Positions 23,103 through 34,117 of a DNA stretch of 64,000 bases are shown piece after piece. The translations under genes and the position numbers were made by a program. The stretch comes from Bradysia coprophila. Lineage: Eukaryota > Arthropoda > Insecta > Diptera > Sciaridae. Location of the stretch: NCBI RefSeq assembly GCF_014529535.1, contig NW_023503375.1, positions 744,001-808,000 of the forward strand. Reading direction: 5' to 3'. The notes beneath the pieces are model-generated. The model was given only the letters and a program-made list of their open reading frames with translations, was not told the origin of the DNA and searched no databases. Position 1 is the stretch's first letter. Each line of letters starts with the position of its first letter.

Positions 23103-26100
23103 ATGGAAAATTCATGCGAATCGGAATCACCTCCCGCCATCAGTCCATCGAACAGTGAAGTTGCAAAGAAATTCCTCTACACAATTGTGTCTTCTCAAGT
23201 GCTTCGTCCAAATTCAGATTTTAATGTGAGTCTAACAATTCACGATTCCAATGGTGATTTTGATGGAGTAAACATTGTTCGTGTTTCCATCGAAGACTCC
23301 GACAATTCAGCTGGATTTAAAATTCATCAAAATGTTGAACTGAAACCCAATGAAACTGTAATTGCAAACATTCCAATTGGTGACATTCCAGTGGATTCAC
23401 ATTACATGTTGCTTGTGAAAAATATTTCGGGAATGGAATTAGAGCATAAAGCGACACTTATCATCGAAAAACCGATTCGTACTATTCTCATTCAAAGTGA
23501 TAAGGCCATTTACAAGCCAAACGATTGTATCAAATATCGGGTGTTTGTTTTAGACTGTGAATTAAAAGCGGCAACGATCAATGATAAAGAGCTGAACATT
23601 TGTATCACTGTAAGTTAAATTTTACTTGTTCCACCGGCTGGTCTACTTTATACAGTCACACTGATTTTACTGCTACCATAGCTACCAAAGCTACCATACG
23701 TGTTTGAAGGGTTTCATAGCCACACGAATTCGCGCGCATGATTTTCAAAAATTATGTCAATAAGCAGTATGTTTTGAATGCAGTGGACCAGCTTGTTAAG
23801 CTGCTGAAGGAAAATCCAAATTTGTTTTACATTAACTGTTTCAGTTTTGAGTAACGCACTTCAAGAAAAAGTGCTTCGAGTGACAGCTGCCAAATAGAGT
23901 CCTATTCTGTATTTTAAAAAATCCAAATTTTTTAACAGTGCCAGAATTGATATGATACACTGTCCCGTTTTTACACTCTATTTGGAGTGCCACTCATGCT
24001 TGACGTGCCACGGTGTGCCTTAACCAACTTTAAATGGAAGTGTCGCACCACATCGGATTTTTTTTGCTAATTCAATAGGGGGAGGTAGACTGATTACAAA
24101 AATAGCAATAATAAGAAAAACGGCTGGGAGAATTTTTTTTGCGACCACTTTGAAGTCATTTTTCCATACATTTTCATGTATTTTATGAAAATGACAAAAA
24201 TGTTTTTTTCTTCCTGTAGTACCAAAACCGTCACATTCACTCACCAAATTTAGTACCGAAAGAGCAACATTCTCCCCTACTATTTTCTCTCAATTTTCAT
24301 TCCCGCTTATGTCATTTTCGATCCTATCTTTATTCTTTCCCAAATGTGTCAAGTTGTTGTATGTACGCGAATGTAATGTTTTTAGTGTTTTGTGACAATG
24401 CATTCATAAGGATTGCTTTCAGCATTCATACGGACTGCTTTCGGCATTCATTCGGATGTCTTTCGGCATTCCTACAGATTGCTTATTTTTCGACATTTGT
24501 GAGAATACATGCACACGGAACGGACTTCTTTAGGCATTCATACGGATTACTTTCGGCATTAATATGGAATGCTTTTGCACCGGTATGTTGTTCAGTTTTG
24601 TTGTTATGTTTTGTTCGGAATGTGACTTTGGTACTCCAGGAAGAAAAATAGTATACAAACCACGGATCAAAAAGGTGTGTTTTAGACCCAGGTGGTGAAA
24701 ACGTCCTTAGTCTCCGCTCCGCTTCGCGTCGCTCCATCCCTGGACGTTTTCACCACCTGGGTCTAAAACATACCTTTTTGATCCTTGGTATGTAACATAC
24801 TATTTCGCCAAAATACGCATTCACAATTTTTATCATTAAAAAACATTATTTTTAGCAAAAAATTCTTCTACAGTATGCATCTAAACATTGAGATTTCGTT
24901 TATACAGCTATTTGGATATATCAAATTCTGCTGGACATGAAAAATAAATGGCATGTAATTAAAGTGATAGCTATTTAATAAGAAATGATCACAAGAAAAT
25001 AGGAAATGATCACTAGAAAAAGAGAAATGATCACAATTTTTTTATGATAGCAATAAAAATAGAATTTGATCACCAAAAAATAAGAATTTGATCACTAAAT
25101 ATATGCAATTTTACCACTAACATATGATCGTCTCGAAATAAGAAATGATCTACAATTATACGAATTTGATTACAAAAAATAAAGAAATGATCGTGCAAAA
25201 TAAAAAATTTGATTGCAAGAAATAAGGATATGCTATCTATTATTCTGTTTGATTATTAGACGATGCAAGAGAAAAAAAAATTAACACCTAAGTTACCAAC
25301 ACCGTTCCGGCGCCCGGCTCGCATTGCGGCCCTCCGCTTCGCTACGGGGCAATGGGCCGGATCGCTCGGCGTGTTAAAACGCTTTTTATGTGCAATGAAT
25401 TACACAGACTAATTATTAGACGATGCGAGAGAAAAAAAATTAACTCCTAAGTTACCAACACCGTTCCGGCGCCCGGCTCGCATTGCGGCCCTCCGCTTCG
25501 CTCCGGGGCAATGGGCCGGATCGCTCGGCGTGTTAAAACGCTTTTTATGTGTATTCGTTCGGACTTTTAGTGATCAAATTCTTTACTTTTAGTGATCAAA
25601 TTCTTTATTTTTAGTGATCAAATTCTTTATTTTTAGTGATCACATTTGATTTAGCGGGTGGTAGGTACTACTTGTGATCACTTCTTATTTTAGGTTGATA
25701 GAATCTTATTTCGTAGTGTTATATTTGAAAAACTGGTTGTGATCACATTCTTATTTTCCTGCAATCATTTTTATTTTCAAGTGATCAATTCTTATTTTAG
25801 ATTTATCGCTTTTATTTCTTCCCAAAATAAATTGGGTGTATAAACGAAATCTCAGTGTTTAGAGGCATACTGTAGAAGAATTTTTTGCTAAAAATAATGT
25901 TTTTTTAATGATAAAAATTGTGAATGCGTATTTTGGCGAAAAAAACATTTTTGTCATTTTCATAAAATACATGAAAATGTATTGAAAAATGACTTCAAAG
26001 TGGTCGCAAAAAAAATTCTCCCAGTCGTTTTTCTTATTATTGCTATTTTTGTAACCAGACTAGGGTACGGACCCCAGTATTCGGCATAGTTTAGAATATC

Positions 26101-29100
26101 GGCCATCTATTGTTTAGAACAATGAAACCCAATGAAACCCATTGTTGTGGCCGATATTCTAAACTATGCCGAATACTGGGGTCCGTACCCTACCTCCCCC
26201 TATTGAATTAGCAAAAAAAATCCGATGTGGTGCGACACTTCCATTCAAAGTTGGTTAAGGCACAGGGTGATGCGTTGTTTGGAGTTAATTTTTTGTGACT
26301 TATTTCTTTCATGGCAGGATGCGAGTAAAACGTTGTTGAAACAGCTGAACGGTGTGACTACAGTCAATGGTGTATTTTGCGGTGATTATCAGTTATCCGA
26401 TGCACCCAGTTTTGGTGATTGGCAAATTAAAGCTACAATTGGTGATCAGGTTTGTTTCGATTGACATTGATATTGAGAATTAAGTACGGCTATTTGAACC
26501 ATTTCGACACAGAATTCTATCGCCCAAAAACCACTTACAGTGGAAGAGTGACGCAAGTCTCTTTATCGACTTACAAAAGAACTGATGTTTACAGTCGAAG
26601 CTGTAAAGAAATGAGCCACAAATTGCAGATTATGATAATAGCATACTATTTCATTATAAGGAAGGTGTGTCACAAGTGGGAAGACCTTAAAACTCGTGTC
26701 GACTAGAATCTGAAACTCTGTAACTTTGTTTTTTAAACGAACTTCTAGCAGCAATATTTTGCGAGTTATGGGTCACATAGCCTAATAGCTCAAAACGCTC
26801 ATACATTTATCAAACATTAGAAATTATCACATTTTCATTTTCAATAGATAAAACACACGTAAAACGAAAATGTGATAATTCCTAATTTTTGATAAATGTA
26901 GCTCCGAAATTATAAACTTTTATGAAAATTCCTTCAAATGAGTTTCTTAGAATTTCCCTGAAAATTTCCTCCAAATCCACCGAGTAATTCAAAAGTTTCA
27001 CCGTAACAAAGTTACCAAGTAACAAAGGTTGGTAAAATTCATCAATTTTAAATGCACTGACAAAAAAGTTTCAAAAAACTCACCTGCTGCAGGTAACTTT
27101 GTCTCCAGGTAATCTACATTATCTGCCGCAGCTGTATTTTTTGTATGGGGCGCTACAGCTGTGGCAGCTATTGTAGATTACCTGGAGACAAAGTTACTTG
27201 CAGCAGGTGAGTTTTTCGAATCTTTTTTGTCAGTGTGGGTTTCATACAACTTTCCAAATTTTGAAATTTAATATCTCGGCCAAATCTAAATCTATTTTAA
27301 CGTGTGATAGCTCGTATGGATGTCTAGATTACGGATAAAATATTTTGGGGGTAAAGGTCAAAAAGTTCGTGTAAAATTATTTTTCAAATTTTTTAGTTGG
27401 TCAGGACTTGCGTCACGGCCATTCACTAACATAGGGCCATGTTTCCAACGAAAAAATGGTTCTGCAGCATTTAATGTCTCTGACCAACGCACTTCAAGCA
27501 AAAGTGATCACATGTGTTTGTTAACATTTTCATTCGAAATTTAGGTGAAAACTTTCAAATTACAAGTTGCTGAGTACGTTCTGCCAAAATTTACAGTTGA
27601 AATCGAATCTCCAGACTATTTCATACGTGACGACGAAAAGTTTTCTGTATCAATTCGAGCAAAATACACAAATGGAAAATCGGTGCGAGGTACAGCTGCT
27701 GTTAGTGTGGCTAAAAAGAATATGTTTCGAACACCAATTCAAGCTGCAAAATACGACAAGATGCTCACACTGAAAACTGTTGCTATGAACGGAAAAGTAA
27801 CAGTTGAATTTGATGTCCAAAAAGAAATTTTCTTACCAAGTGATCTTGGATCACGTGCTTATCTTCATAACTCATATGAAATAAGAGCTGAATTTATGGA
27901 AACTCTAGCTGGATCGTCACAAAAGGTGGAAAAAGCAGTAACAGTTTATGAAGATTCATTCAAAATTATCTCCAATGCAAATCAATTGATCATTCTACCA
28001 CATATCACAGTCTGTGTTACTGTAAGTTTGATATTATCAGTACGAAAGCGAATGAATTGATACATAAGTTGGTTTGATGTTAGGTGTCTGTTCGGAAGCA
28101 TGATGATTCATTGATTGAGATTTTTGATCCAGACAAAAAGAAAATTTCAATTTATATAAAACGAGATCACGCGATCGAAGAGATGATTTACGATTTGGAT
28201 AAAAATGGAAACGTCCAATTCAATATTAACATAGGGGATGAACAAAGATTTTCATTCGGTGTAAGGTGACATGTGTGGTGAAAAAATGAATTTCGATAAA
28301 ATTGGATTTTTTCAGGCTGCATATTGCAAGAAAAAAACAGATCTTTACGACTTTAACCGGGACGCATACGAATACTTTAAAGGCAAACATATATTCGCAA
28401 AAGTTGAAAAAAAGTCGTAAGAACACAAGGATTGATATTTTGTTAGAAATATTGCTTCATAGTGCAGGTTCTTTGCGTCGAAAAAAAAAAATGGCTCCGC
28501 GCGCCTTACGATTTTTCCATGCCACGAAAAGTTACTGAACCTATTCCAGAAAATGGAAGATCGTTTTTCCGCCCGGAAACCTTCAAACCCTCCTGGTTTT
28601 TTTTATGAACTGGCCTACTGTTACCTTAACCATCGAAAGAAGTCAGAAAGGTACCAGCAAAATCGTCAGAATTCCCTACAGTTCTGTAGTTCAAGGATTG
28701 GGAAGGCAGTGGACCATTACGACGTCACGTAGTTTAGGAACTGACTTCTGGTGACTTCAAACTTGTTAAAATTCGAAATATTAGCCGAAAGAATGACCAA
28801 AAATGTAAGAAATGTCTATTGTCTAGAACAAGGAGGACGGGGGTAGGGTAATCTCGCACACCACACAAATTCATGGTGTGCGAGATTCACCTCTAAGTGG
28901 TGAATCTCGCACAGTCATGACTTTTCGTTACATGTCGTAAAAGGACGCATACTATGATCGCGTGTGCGAGATTCCCCGACACCTAGAAACGTTAGGATTC
29001 GACATTATTTTGGATGAGTTTACTCCATAAACAGTCACAAAAATAATTTCATCCTGGAACGGGACCAATAAAATAGTTATGTCACACGAAATAGCTTTCG

Positions 29101-32100
29101 TAAAAGTAAATTGAAATTTTCATAGGGAAAATCGTCAATAACATCTCAAAATTTGGGATATATTTAATATGGAACATTCCATAATCATTGAACCGAAATT
29201 AAGGAGACGGGCAGTAGTGACGAAATGTGTGTGCAAGAACCACTGGAATTAGTATCGCAAATTATGGCTGTGTGCTATCTTTTATTGATATAGAAAAAAC
29301 ATAAAAAAATCCTTATATATATGACTTTTCCAGGCCATATCTCAGGCTCCTGAACATGGATCATGGCCGGCCGACTGAAATTAGAAATACTTGAATGTAG
29401 TTTTTAAATCACACCACTACTCTTATGAAAAGTAAATTTGAAATGGCCAGGGAAAATGGCTTCAAAGTTGATGAATTTTCCGGTACACTTTTTGGGGGAA
29501 CTCGAATACCGACTCCATTCCGACTCCTCAAAGAAAAGTTCTTCAATGAAATGTCGGTAATGCGCCATGCTTACCATGACAGAAAGATATTGTATTTTCG
29601 GAGATATTCGTGACTTTTCGTTTCGTGGTAAACAACATGGAACAAAGAAAAATCTTAACGAACATAAGGCGCACGGAATTACGCAAGTACTTGAACTTTT
29701 TCGGGCTTTCATTTTCGGAATTTTTTCAAGAATTTTTAAAAAAATTGAGAATTTTGTTTATGACTTCAGACTTAAAATCTTAAAATTACTGAAAATTTTA
29801 GAAATTCCCAAATTTTTGAATTTTTAAGGATTTTCTATAACTATAAGCAAAATCTATTTATTTATTCAAAGCGAAAAAAAAGACTGCTCGCATACGGCGC
29901 AGTCAATAAAAAAACGATCTTTTCAATCAACAAATATTACAATAAATAAAAATCATCCGCTCTATTACTTCCTAAAGTTCCAAGAATACATGCCGCATTG
30001 CCTCTTTGTATAGCAATAGAAATTTTCTGCAACAGATAATCTTTGGAACGTGGCTCCCCTGATGCTCTCTTCATCAACGATCCCAACTTGTCAATAAATT
30101 TCCTTGTTTCTGGACCCATGCAACCTAATGATTCAAAGGCAAGGGGGGTAAATAAATAGTTTTCTTTAAGACGTATATAATGATTATGCTTAAATCTCTC
30201 CGCTTTATCTGCAATAGACCCTGCTTTCTTAGAGGATTCACTGATGTATGAAGGAGCCAAAGTATCACGTATTGTTACATCCCATAAAAGTGATTTTCCA
30301 TGACTCCACGGAACTACTGTCATACCATCAGGTCTTTTACCGTCGTCTCTAGAAATACCAGGTGGTTGCAAAATATTGGGAAATCCTGCAGAGGAAAATG
30401 CATGACCAAAAACATTATTGACAGAATCGTGTTTAGCAATAATCCCTATCTTTAATTTGCACGATAAACCATGCAAACCGTCCTTCTTAACCACAGCACC
30501 ACAATTACACTTGTACTCTTCACACAACTGGGATCCTAAACGAAGACCAACAGCAATTCTCGCTGCATTGTTATCTAATAGTATATAACTTATTCTTAAA
30601 AATTCTTAAGAATTCTGAGGAATTTGTTAGAATTTTATAGAACTTTTGAATAAATATTTCGAGTTTTCTTTCGTTCATTTCAGACGCATCAATGAAGAAG
30701 TTGTAGTCATGGTAGCATCAAAGTCGCCACTCCAATCGTATACATATGTGATTCTTGCAAAAAGATCTGCAACACTCATCGAAGCAAAAACTATTACGCC
30801 AACATATGACGACTTGCGTTCGCATCCACCTTTCTACATACACAAGTTCACGTTCGTTCCGGATTTCAATTGCGCACCGCAAGTGGAAATCATTGTTTAC
30901 TTTATAAAGGATACCAAGATAAAGTCCACATTTTTATCAGTTAAATTCAAAGGAGGAGACTTTGCTAATTTTATTGAATTGGATGTGACGCCTAATACGG
31001 CAAAGCCTGGACAAATGGTTGACATAAGCATTAAAACCAATCCCAACGCTTATGTTGGTCTGCTTGGTGTTGACAAGAGTGTCAAACTACTTGGTAGTGG
31101 AAACGATCTAACAAGTGTTGAAATTTGGAAGTGGGCAAATCGTCCAATAAGACGTTATGGCAGCTACCGCAGTCCATGGGATCACTTCCTTGTAAGTGTA
31201 ACGTAGTACAATAATGATTATCATGGATATCGAATCAGCTTATCAATTTCCTTTTATTTTGTAAAGCTAGCAGAACTGATAACATTCACAAATTTAATCG
31301 AGCCTGAACAACACGCATATTATTTTCCTAATTTAAGGTAAAATGTCGCCCACAGAGACATAACCGAGGTTATGGCTCTGTGGATGGTATCGTTATTTTT
31401 CGGCATATCAAAAATTGTTTGTTTAGTACGATGGGCGAGAACCGTAGAAGTATGAATGAGGACGGAATTGTACACGTATCATTGTCATACTGCAGTCATA
31501 ACGTTGATGTACCATATGTTACGCCAGTCATTCGTAAAGAATTTCCCGACACTTGGATCTGGGAAACCATTGAGGACAAAAGGTAATTGGGGCATGGCTC
31601 GGTGACCGGAATTTGAAACACGTCTCCATTGTTCCGAATGTCACCTTCCTAATACCGAGTTACCTTCCGCTTATAATGAATTCACTTTACAGTTCGAGAG
31701 GTCTACTGAGTTTGAGGAAAAAGGTTCCCGACTCACTAACCACTTGGGTCTTGACTGGCTTCTCCATTGATCCGGTAAACGGCTTAGCCTTAACGAAGCA
31801 ACCATCGGAACTGTGTGTTCAGCAACAGTTTCATATTTCGATTCATTTGCCTTATTCGGTGAAACGTGGTGAAGTTGTCACCATTCCATGTTCCATTTTC
31901 AACTATTTGCCGAACGAAATTGAAGCCGAAATCATTTTGGAAAATGAGCACAAGGAATTCGAGTTCGTCGATTCGGCCATAAGCAATGAAATTTATCCGG
32001 AAATTATGAAAGACAAATTCCGGAAAAAGAAGCTAACCATTCGCTCTGAAGATGCATTGAATGCTCTCTTTACCGTTCGACCAATTAAAGTGGGTCTGAT

Positions 32101-34117
32101 TTCTTTCAAAGTATCGGCCTTGTCCACCACCGCTAGTGATTGTGTTATTAAAACCCTTAAAGTCGAATGTGAAGGAGTTCCCCATTTCGTCAATAAAGCC
32201 GTTTACGTTGATTTAAATAAAACGTCACAAATCGAGCCATTCAACCTATCAATTGATATTCCGAAGATTTCCGTACCCGATTCTACGCGAATTGAGATCC
32301 TTTGCGTTGGAGATCTGCTCGGCGGAACCATCAAGAATTTTGAGAAATTGATTCGATTGCCGACGGGTTGTGGTGAACAAAATATGATGAATTTTGTGCC
32401 GAATATTGTCATTCTCGATTATCTGACAAATTCGCACCAATTAACGGCTGAGGTCGAAGGAAGAGCCAAAAAGTTCATGGAAATTGGCTACCAGCGTGAA
32501 CTCAGTTACAAACACAAAGACGGATCGTTCAGTGCATTTGGTGAATCAGACGAAAGCGGAAGCACTTGGTTGACTGCATTTGTGGCCAGATCATTCCGAC
32601 AAGCATCAAACCGTATTAGTGTTCATGGTCACACCATCGATGAAGCCCTAAAATGGTTGAGCACAGCGCAATCAGCTGACGGAAGTTTTCCCGAAAAAGG
32701 GAGCATTTTTCACAAAGAAATTCAAAGCGGCTCTTCCAACGGCATCGCACTCACGGCCTACGTGTTGACAGCATTCCTTGTGAACCACGTATGCCAAGTT
32801 AAAGATGATTTCACATTTCCCACATAACGTCTGTCATTCACTTTCAACAGAATTCCAATCGTGAATATGAAGACACAATCCAGAGGGCGCTCCAGAACAT
32901 CACCGATTCCATTGACAAGTGCTCAGATATATACGCATTGGCTGTATCAGCATACGCGTTGCAATTGGCCAATCATCGATCCAAGAAGGTTGCCATTGAT
33001 CGACTGTTGGAACAGGTGCAATCTAATGGTAACGAACTTATTCATTCATTCAATGTACCCATTCGCTAAAAAAACATTTGCGGTGTAACAGGCAATCACA
33101 AATGGTGGGACAAGTCCTTTGAAGTGGCAGGAAATCGCATCCGAAAATCGAAAGCCATTAATGTTGAGATCACAGCCTATGCTTTGTTAACTCTACAATT
33201 GAACGGTCAAGATTTGGAGTGTTTGCCAATTGTTAAATGGCTCCTGAGTCAACGCAACGACCGAGGAGGTTTCGAAGGAACGCAGGACACAATCGTTGGA
33301 ATCGAAGCATTGGCCATTTTCGCTTCGAAATTTGGTGCCAAAGATAGTGACTTAAAAATCGATATTTCCACGCCGGACGGGCCCAATTACAGTATGGTTG
33401 TGAACAAAGGCAATTCGCTTGTACTACAATCCCAAATGGTAAAAATGATTCAATTTCACTTTGCGAAATGTTAACGCATCTCGTTCATTCAAACGAAAAG
33501 GTATCGCCAGATGTTCAAAGTGTAACGGTGAATGCCAGTGGCAAGGGATTTGCTGTTTTTGAGCTAGCATATCAGTATAACATCGAGACTCTAGACTTAG
33601 AGGCTGCGTTTACCTTGACACCAATTGTCACTCTGATCAACGAACAACATATGAGTCTTCAAATCACCACCGCTTACCTGTCACCCAAGGGCAAAGACAC
33701 GACCGAACGATCGAATATGGTGGTGTTGGAAATTACATTGCCTAGCGGCTTCGTTGTCCATCCAATTTTGTTAGATGGCCTAAAATCATCACACGGTGTG
33801 ATTAAACGTATCGAAAGGACAAGCAGCGATACAGTGGCCGTTTTATACTTTGATCATCTCGATTCGAATCCAGTTACATTGAAAGTCGATGGATTCCGTG
33901 AACATTTGGTTGAAGAATCAAAACCGGCCAGCATTTGGATTTACGACTACTATGACAACGGTGAGTCATCTTTTCAAATTATTGGTGAAAGTTAAGCTAA
34001 ATGATAACAAGAGAACTCTCAAACTTATTTACAGCATTGAGTGCCCGCGAATTTTATTCACTTCCATCAAATGAGTCGAATGAAATCGCTGCAAAGAGTG
34101 AGAAATCGGAGGAATAG
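23103..34117 (+). CDS. Thioester-containing protein, copy 2 (no signal peptide)
   Basis: Tandem paralogue with identical architecture. Exons: 23103-23609, 26318-26449, 27545-28021, 28084-28260, 28316-28416, 30684-31191, 31267-31337, 31427-31582, 31693-32788, 32851-33028, 33092-33438, 33501-33960 and 34035-34117; 1430 residues, no internal stop. The GCGEQ Cys is near 936 and the C3-like His near 1050. Exon 1 and exons 9-13 are nearly identical to copy 1 (7 replacements in 365 codons of exon 9). Exon 3 differs at roughly 18 of 159 residues. Exons 5-8 differ in both sequence and length (exon 5 +12 bases, 6 +3, 7 -3, 8 +9). The N-terminus MENSCESESPPAISPSNSEV again has no leader, and the tail lacks cysteines. 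The frame upstream of the ATG reaches a stop without another ATG. Introns 1, 2 and 5 hold insertions absent from copy 1. Confidence 0.9.
23855..24008. mobile_element. MITE (CGCACTTCAAG family), TEP copy 2, split
   Basis: Direct counterpart of 12051-12205. Here its last bases are cut by the 2.26-kb element that starts at 24009; the remainder (GCGTTG) follows at about 26272. Confidence 0.6.
24365..24600 (+). repeat. Degenerate ~24-bp repeats (GGCATTCATACGGATTGCTTTC)
   Basis: Seven or so imperfect copies of a phrase like CATTCATACGGACTGCTTTC, separated by short spacers. They lie within the stretch that interrupts the left arm of the 2.26-kb element. No coding sense is apparent. Confidence 0.5.
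24649..24802. repeat. Long palindrome, arms of about 57 bp
   Basis: TTTTAGACCCAGGTGGTG..AAAACGTCC (left, to 24705) is mirrored by GGACGTTTTCACCACCTGG (right, from 24743). The outer parts AGTATAC..GGATCAAAAAGG and CCTTTTTGATCC..CATACT also pair. The loop is CG-rich (CTCCGCTCCGCTTCGCGTCG). Inside the insertion at 24211-24803. Confidence 0.6.
25252..25552 (+). repeat. Two tandem 160-bp units with GC-rich hairpin core
   Basis: ATTATTAGACGATGC begins at 25252 and again at 25412, a 160-base period. Each unit carries a GC-rich core (CCGTTCCGGCGCCCGGCTCG and GGGCAATGGGCCGGATCGC) that is striking against the AT-rich surroundings and contains GGCCC/GGGCC pairing blocks, and each reaches GTGTTAAAACGCTTTTTATG. 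On both sides lie dozens of short words containing TGATCAC, in opposite orientation left and right. Confidence 0.6.
26063..26190. mobile_element. 128-bp palindromic MITE with TA target duplication
   Basis: GGGTACGGACCCCAGTATTC at the left is perfectly inverted at the right end. Arms run to about 44 bases (through AATATCGGCCA). It is flanked by TA at 26061-26062 and 26191-26192. The opposite arm of the host element shows the empty sequence (AGGTAGACTGATTAC). TA duplication suggests a Tc1/mariner-type transposase moved it. Confidence 0.75.
26804..26898. mobile_element. 95-bp palindromic MITE, TA-flanked, TEP copy 2 intron 2
   Basis: CATTTATCAAACATTAGAAA at the left pairs with TTCCTAATTTTTGATAAATG at the right, and AATTATCACATTTTC with GAAAATGTGATAATT. 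TA flanks both ends. TEP copy 1 has the uninterrupted CGCTCAGAGCTTCG near 13070. Confidence 0.65.
27055..27235. repeat. 181-bp hairpin with ~80-bp arms, TEP copy 2 intron 2
   Basis: CACTGACAAAAAAG opens the left arm and CTTTTTTGTCAGTG closes the right. Between them GCAGGTAACTTTGTCTCCAG and CTGGAGACAAAGTTACTTGC are almost exact inverses, as are GGTAATCTACA and TGTAGATTACC. The loop is about 20 bases. Absent from TEP copy 1. Confidence 0.65.
28840..28983 (-). mobile_element. hAT-like MITE, second copy (inverted)
   Basis: Reverse complement of 20896-21039 with nearly every base shared, in intron 5 of TEP copy 2. TEP copy 1 reads straight through at this point (GCCGAAAGGGATTCGAC near 16425). About 45 extra unique bases lie on its left side, and I do not see a clean 8-base duplication here. 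Confidence 0.65.
29836..30590 (-). mobile_element. 5'-truncated non-LTR retrotransposon tail
   Basis: A 741-base insert (29843-30583) bounded by the direct repeat TATAACT at 29836-29842 and 30584-30590, in intron 5 of TEP copy 2. Copy 1 has no such insert. The minus strand holds the end of an ORF (30583-29937) and a short 3' tail with AATAAATAAATA. Truncation at the 5' side, a short target duplication and an A/T-rich 3' tail fit target-primed insertion. Confidence 0.7.
29937..30583 (-). pseudogene. Retrotransposon ORF C-terminus (restriction-like endonuclease)
   Basis: Roughly 210 residues remain open to the TAA at 29937. The frame reads ARIAVGLRLGSQLCEEYKC at the cut end, then a Cys/His knuckle (CNCGAV..GLHGLSC), then a block with KRPDGM, LLWDVTIRDT and QRGNAACILG. 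The RPD..WDVT spacing resembles the PD-(D/E)XK restriction-like endonuclease that ends some non-LTR retrotransposon proteins. No reverse transcriptase is left, so the fragment cannot move on its own. Which clade it comes from I cannot say. Confidence 0.6.

Larger units (their letters stand above)
24009..26269. mobile_element. 2.26-kb fold-back element with very long arms
   Basis: The ends CACGGTGTGCCTTAACC and its near-inverse GGTTAAGGCACAGGGTG open long inverted arms: 24009-24210 plus 24804-24920 against 25840-26062 plus 26191-26269. Shared words include GTGTCGCACCACATCGG, TTCATGTATTTTATG and TTCTTCTACAGTATGC. The left arm is interrupted by about 593 bases (24211-24803), the right arm by a 128-base MITE (26063-26190). 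TEP copy 1 has the empty site (CTTGACGTGCGTTG near 12195). No transposase ORF is visible. The core is made of short TGATCAC-containing repeats. Confidence 0.7.
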
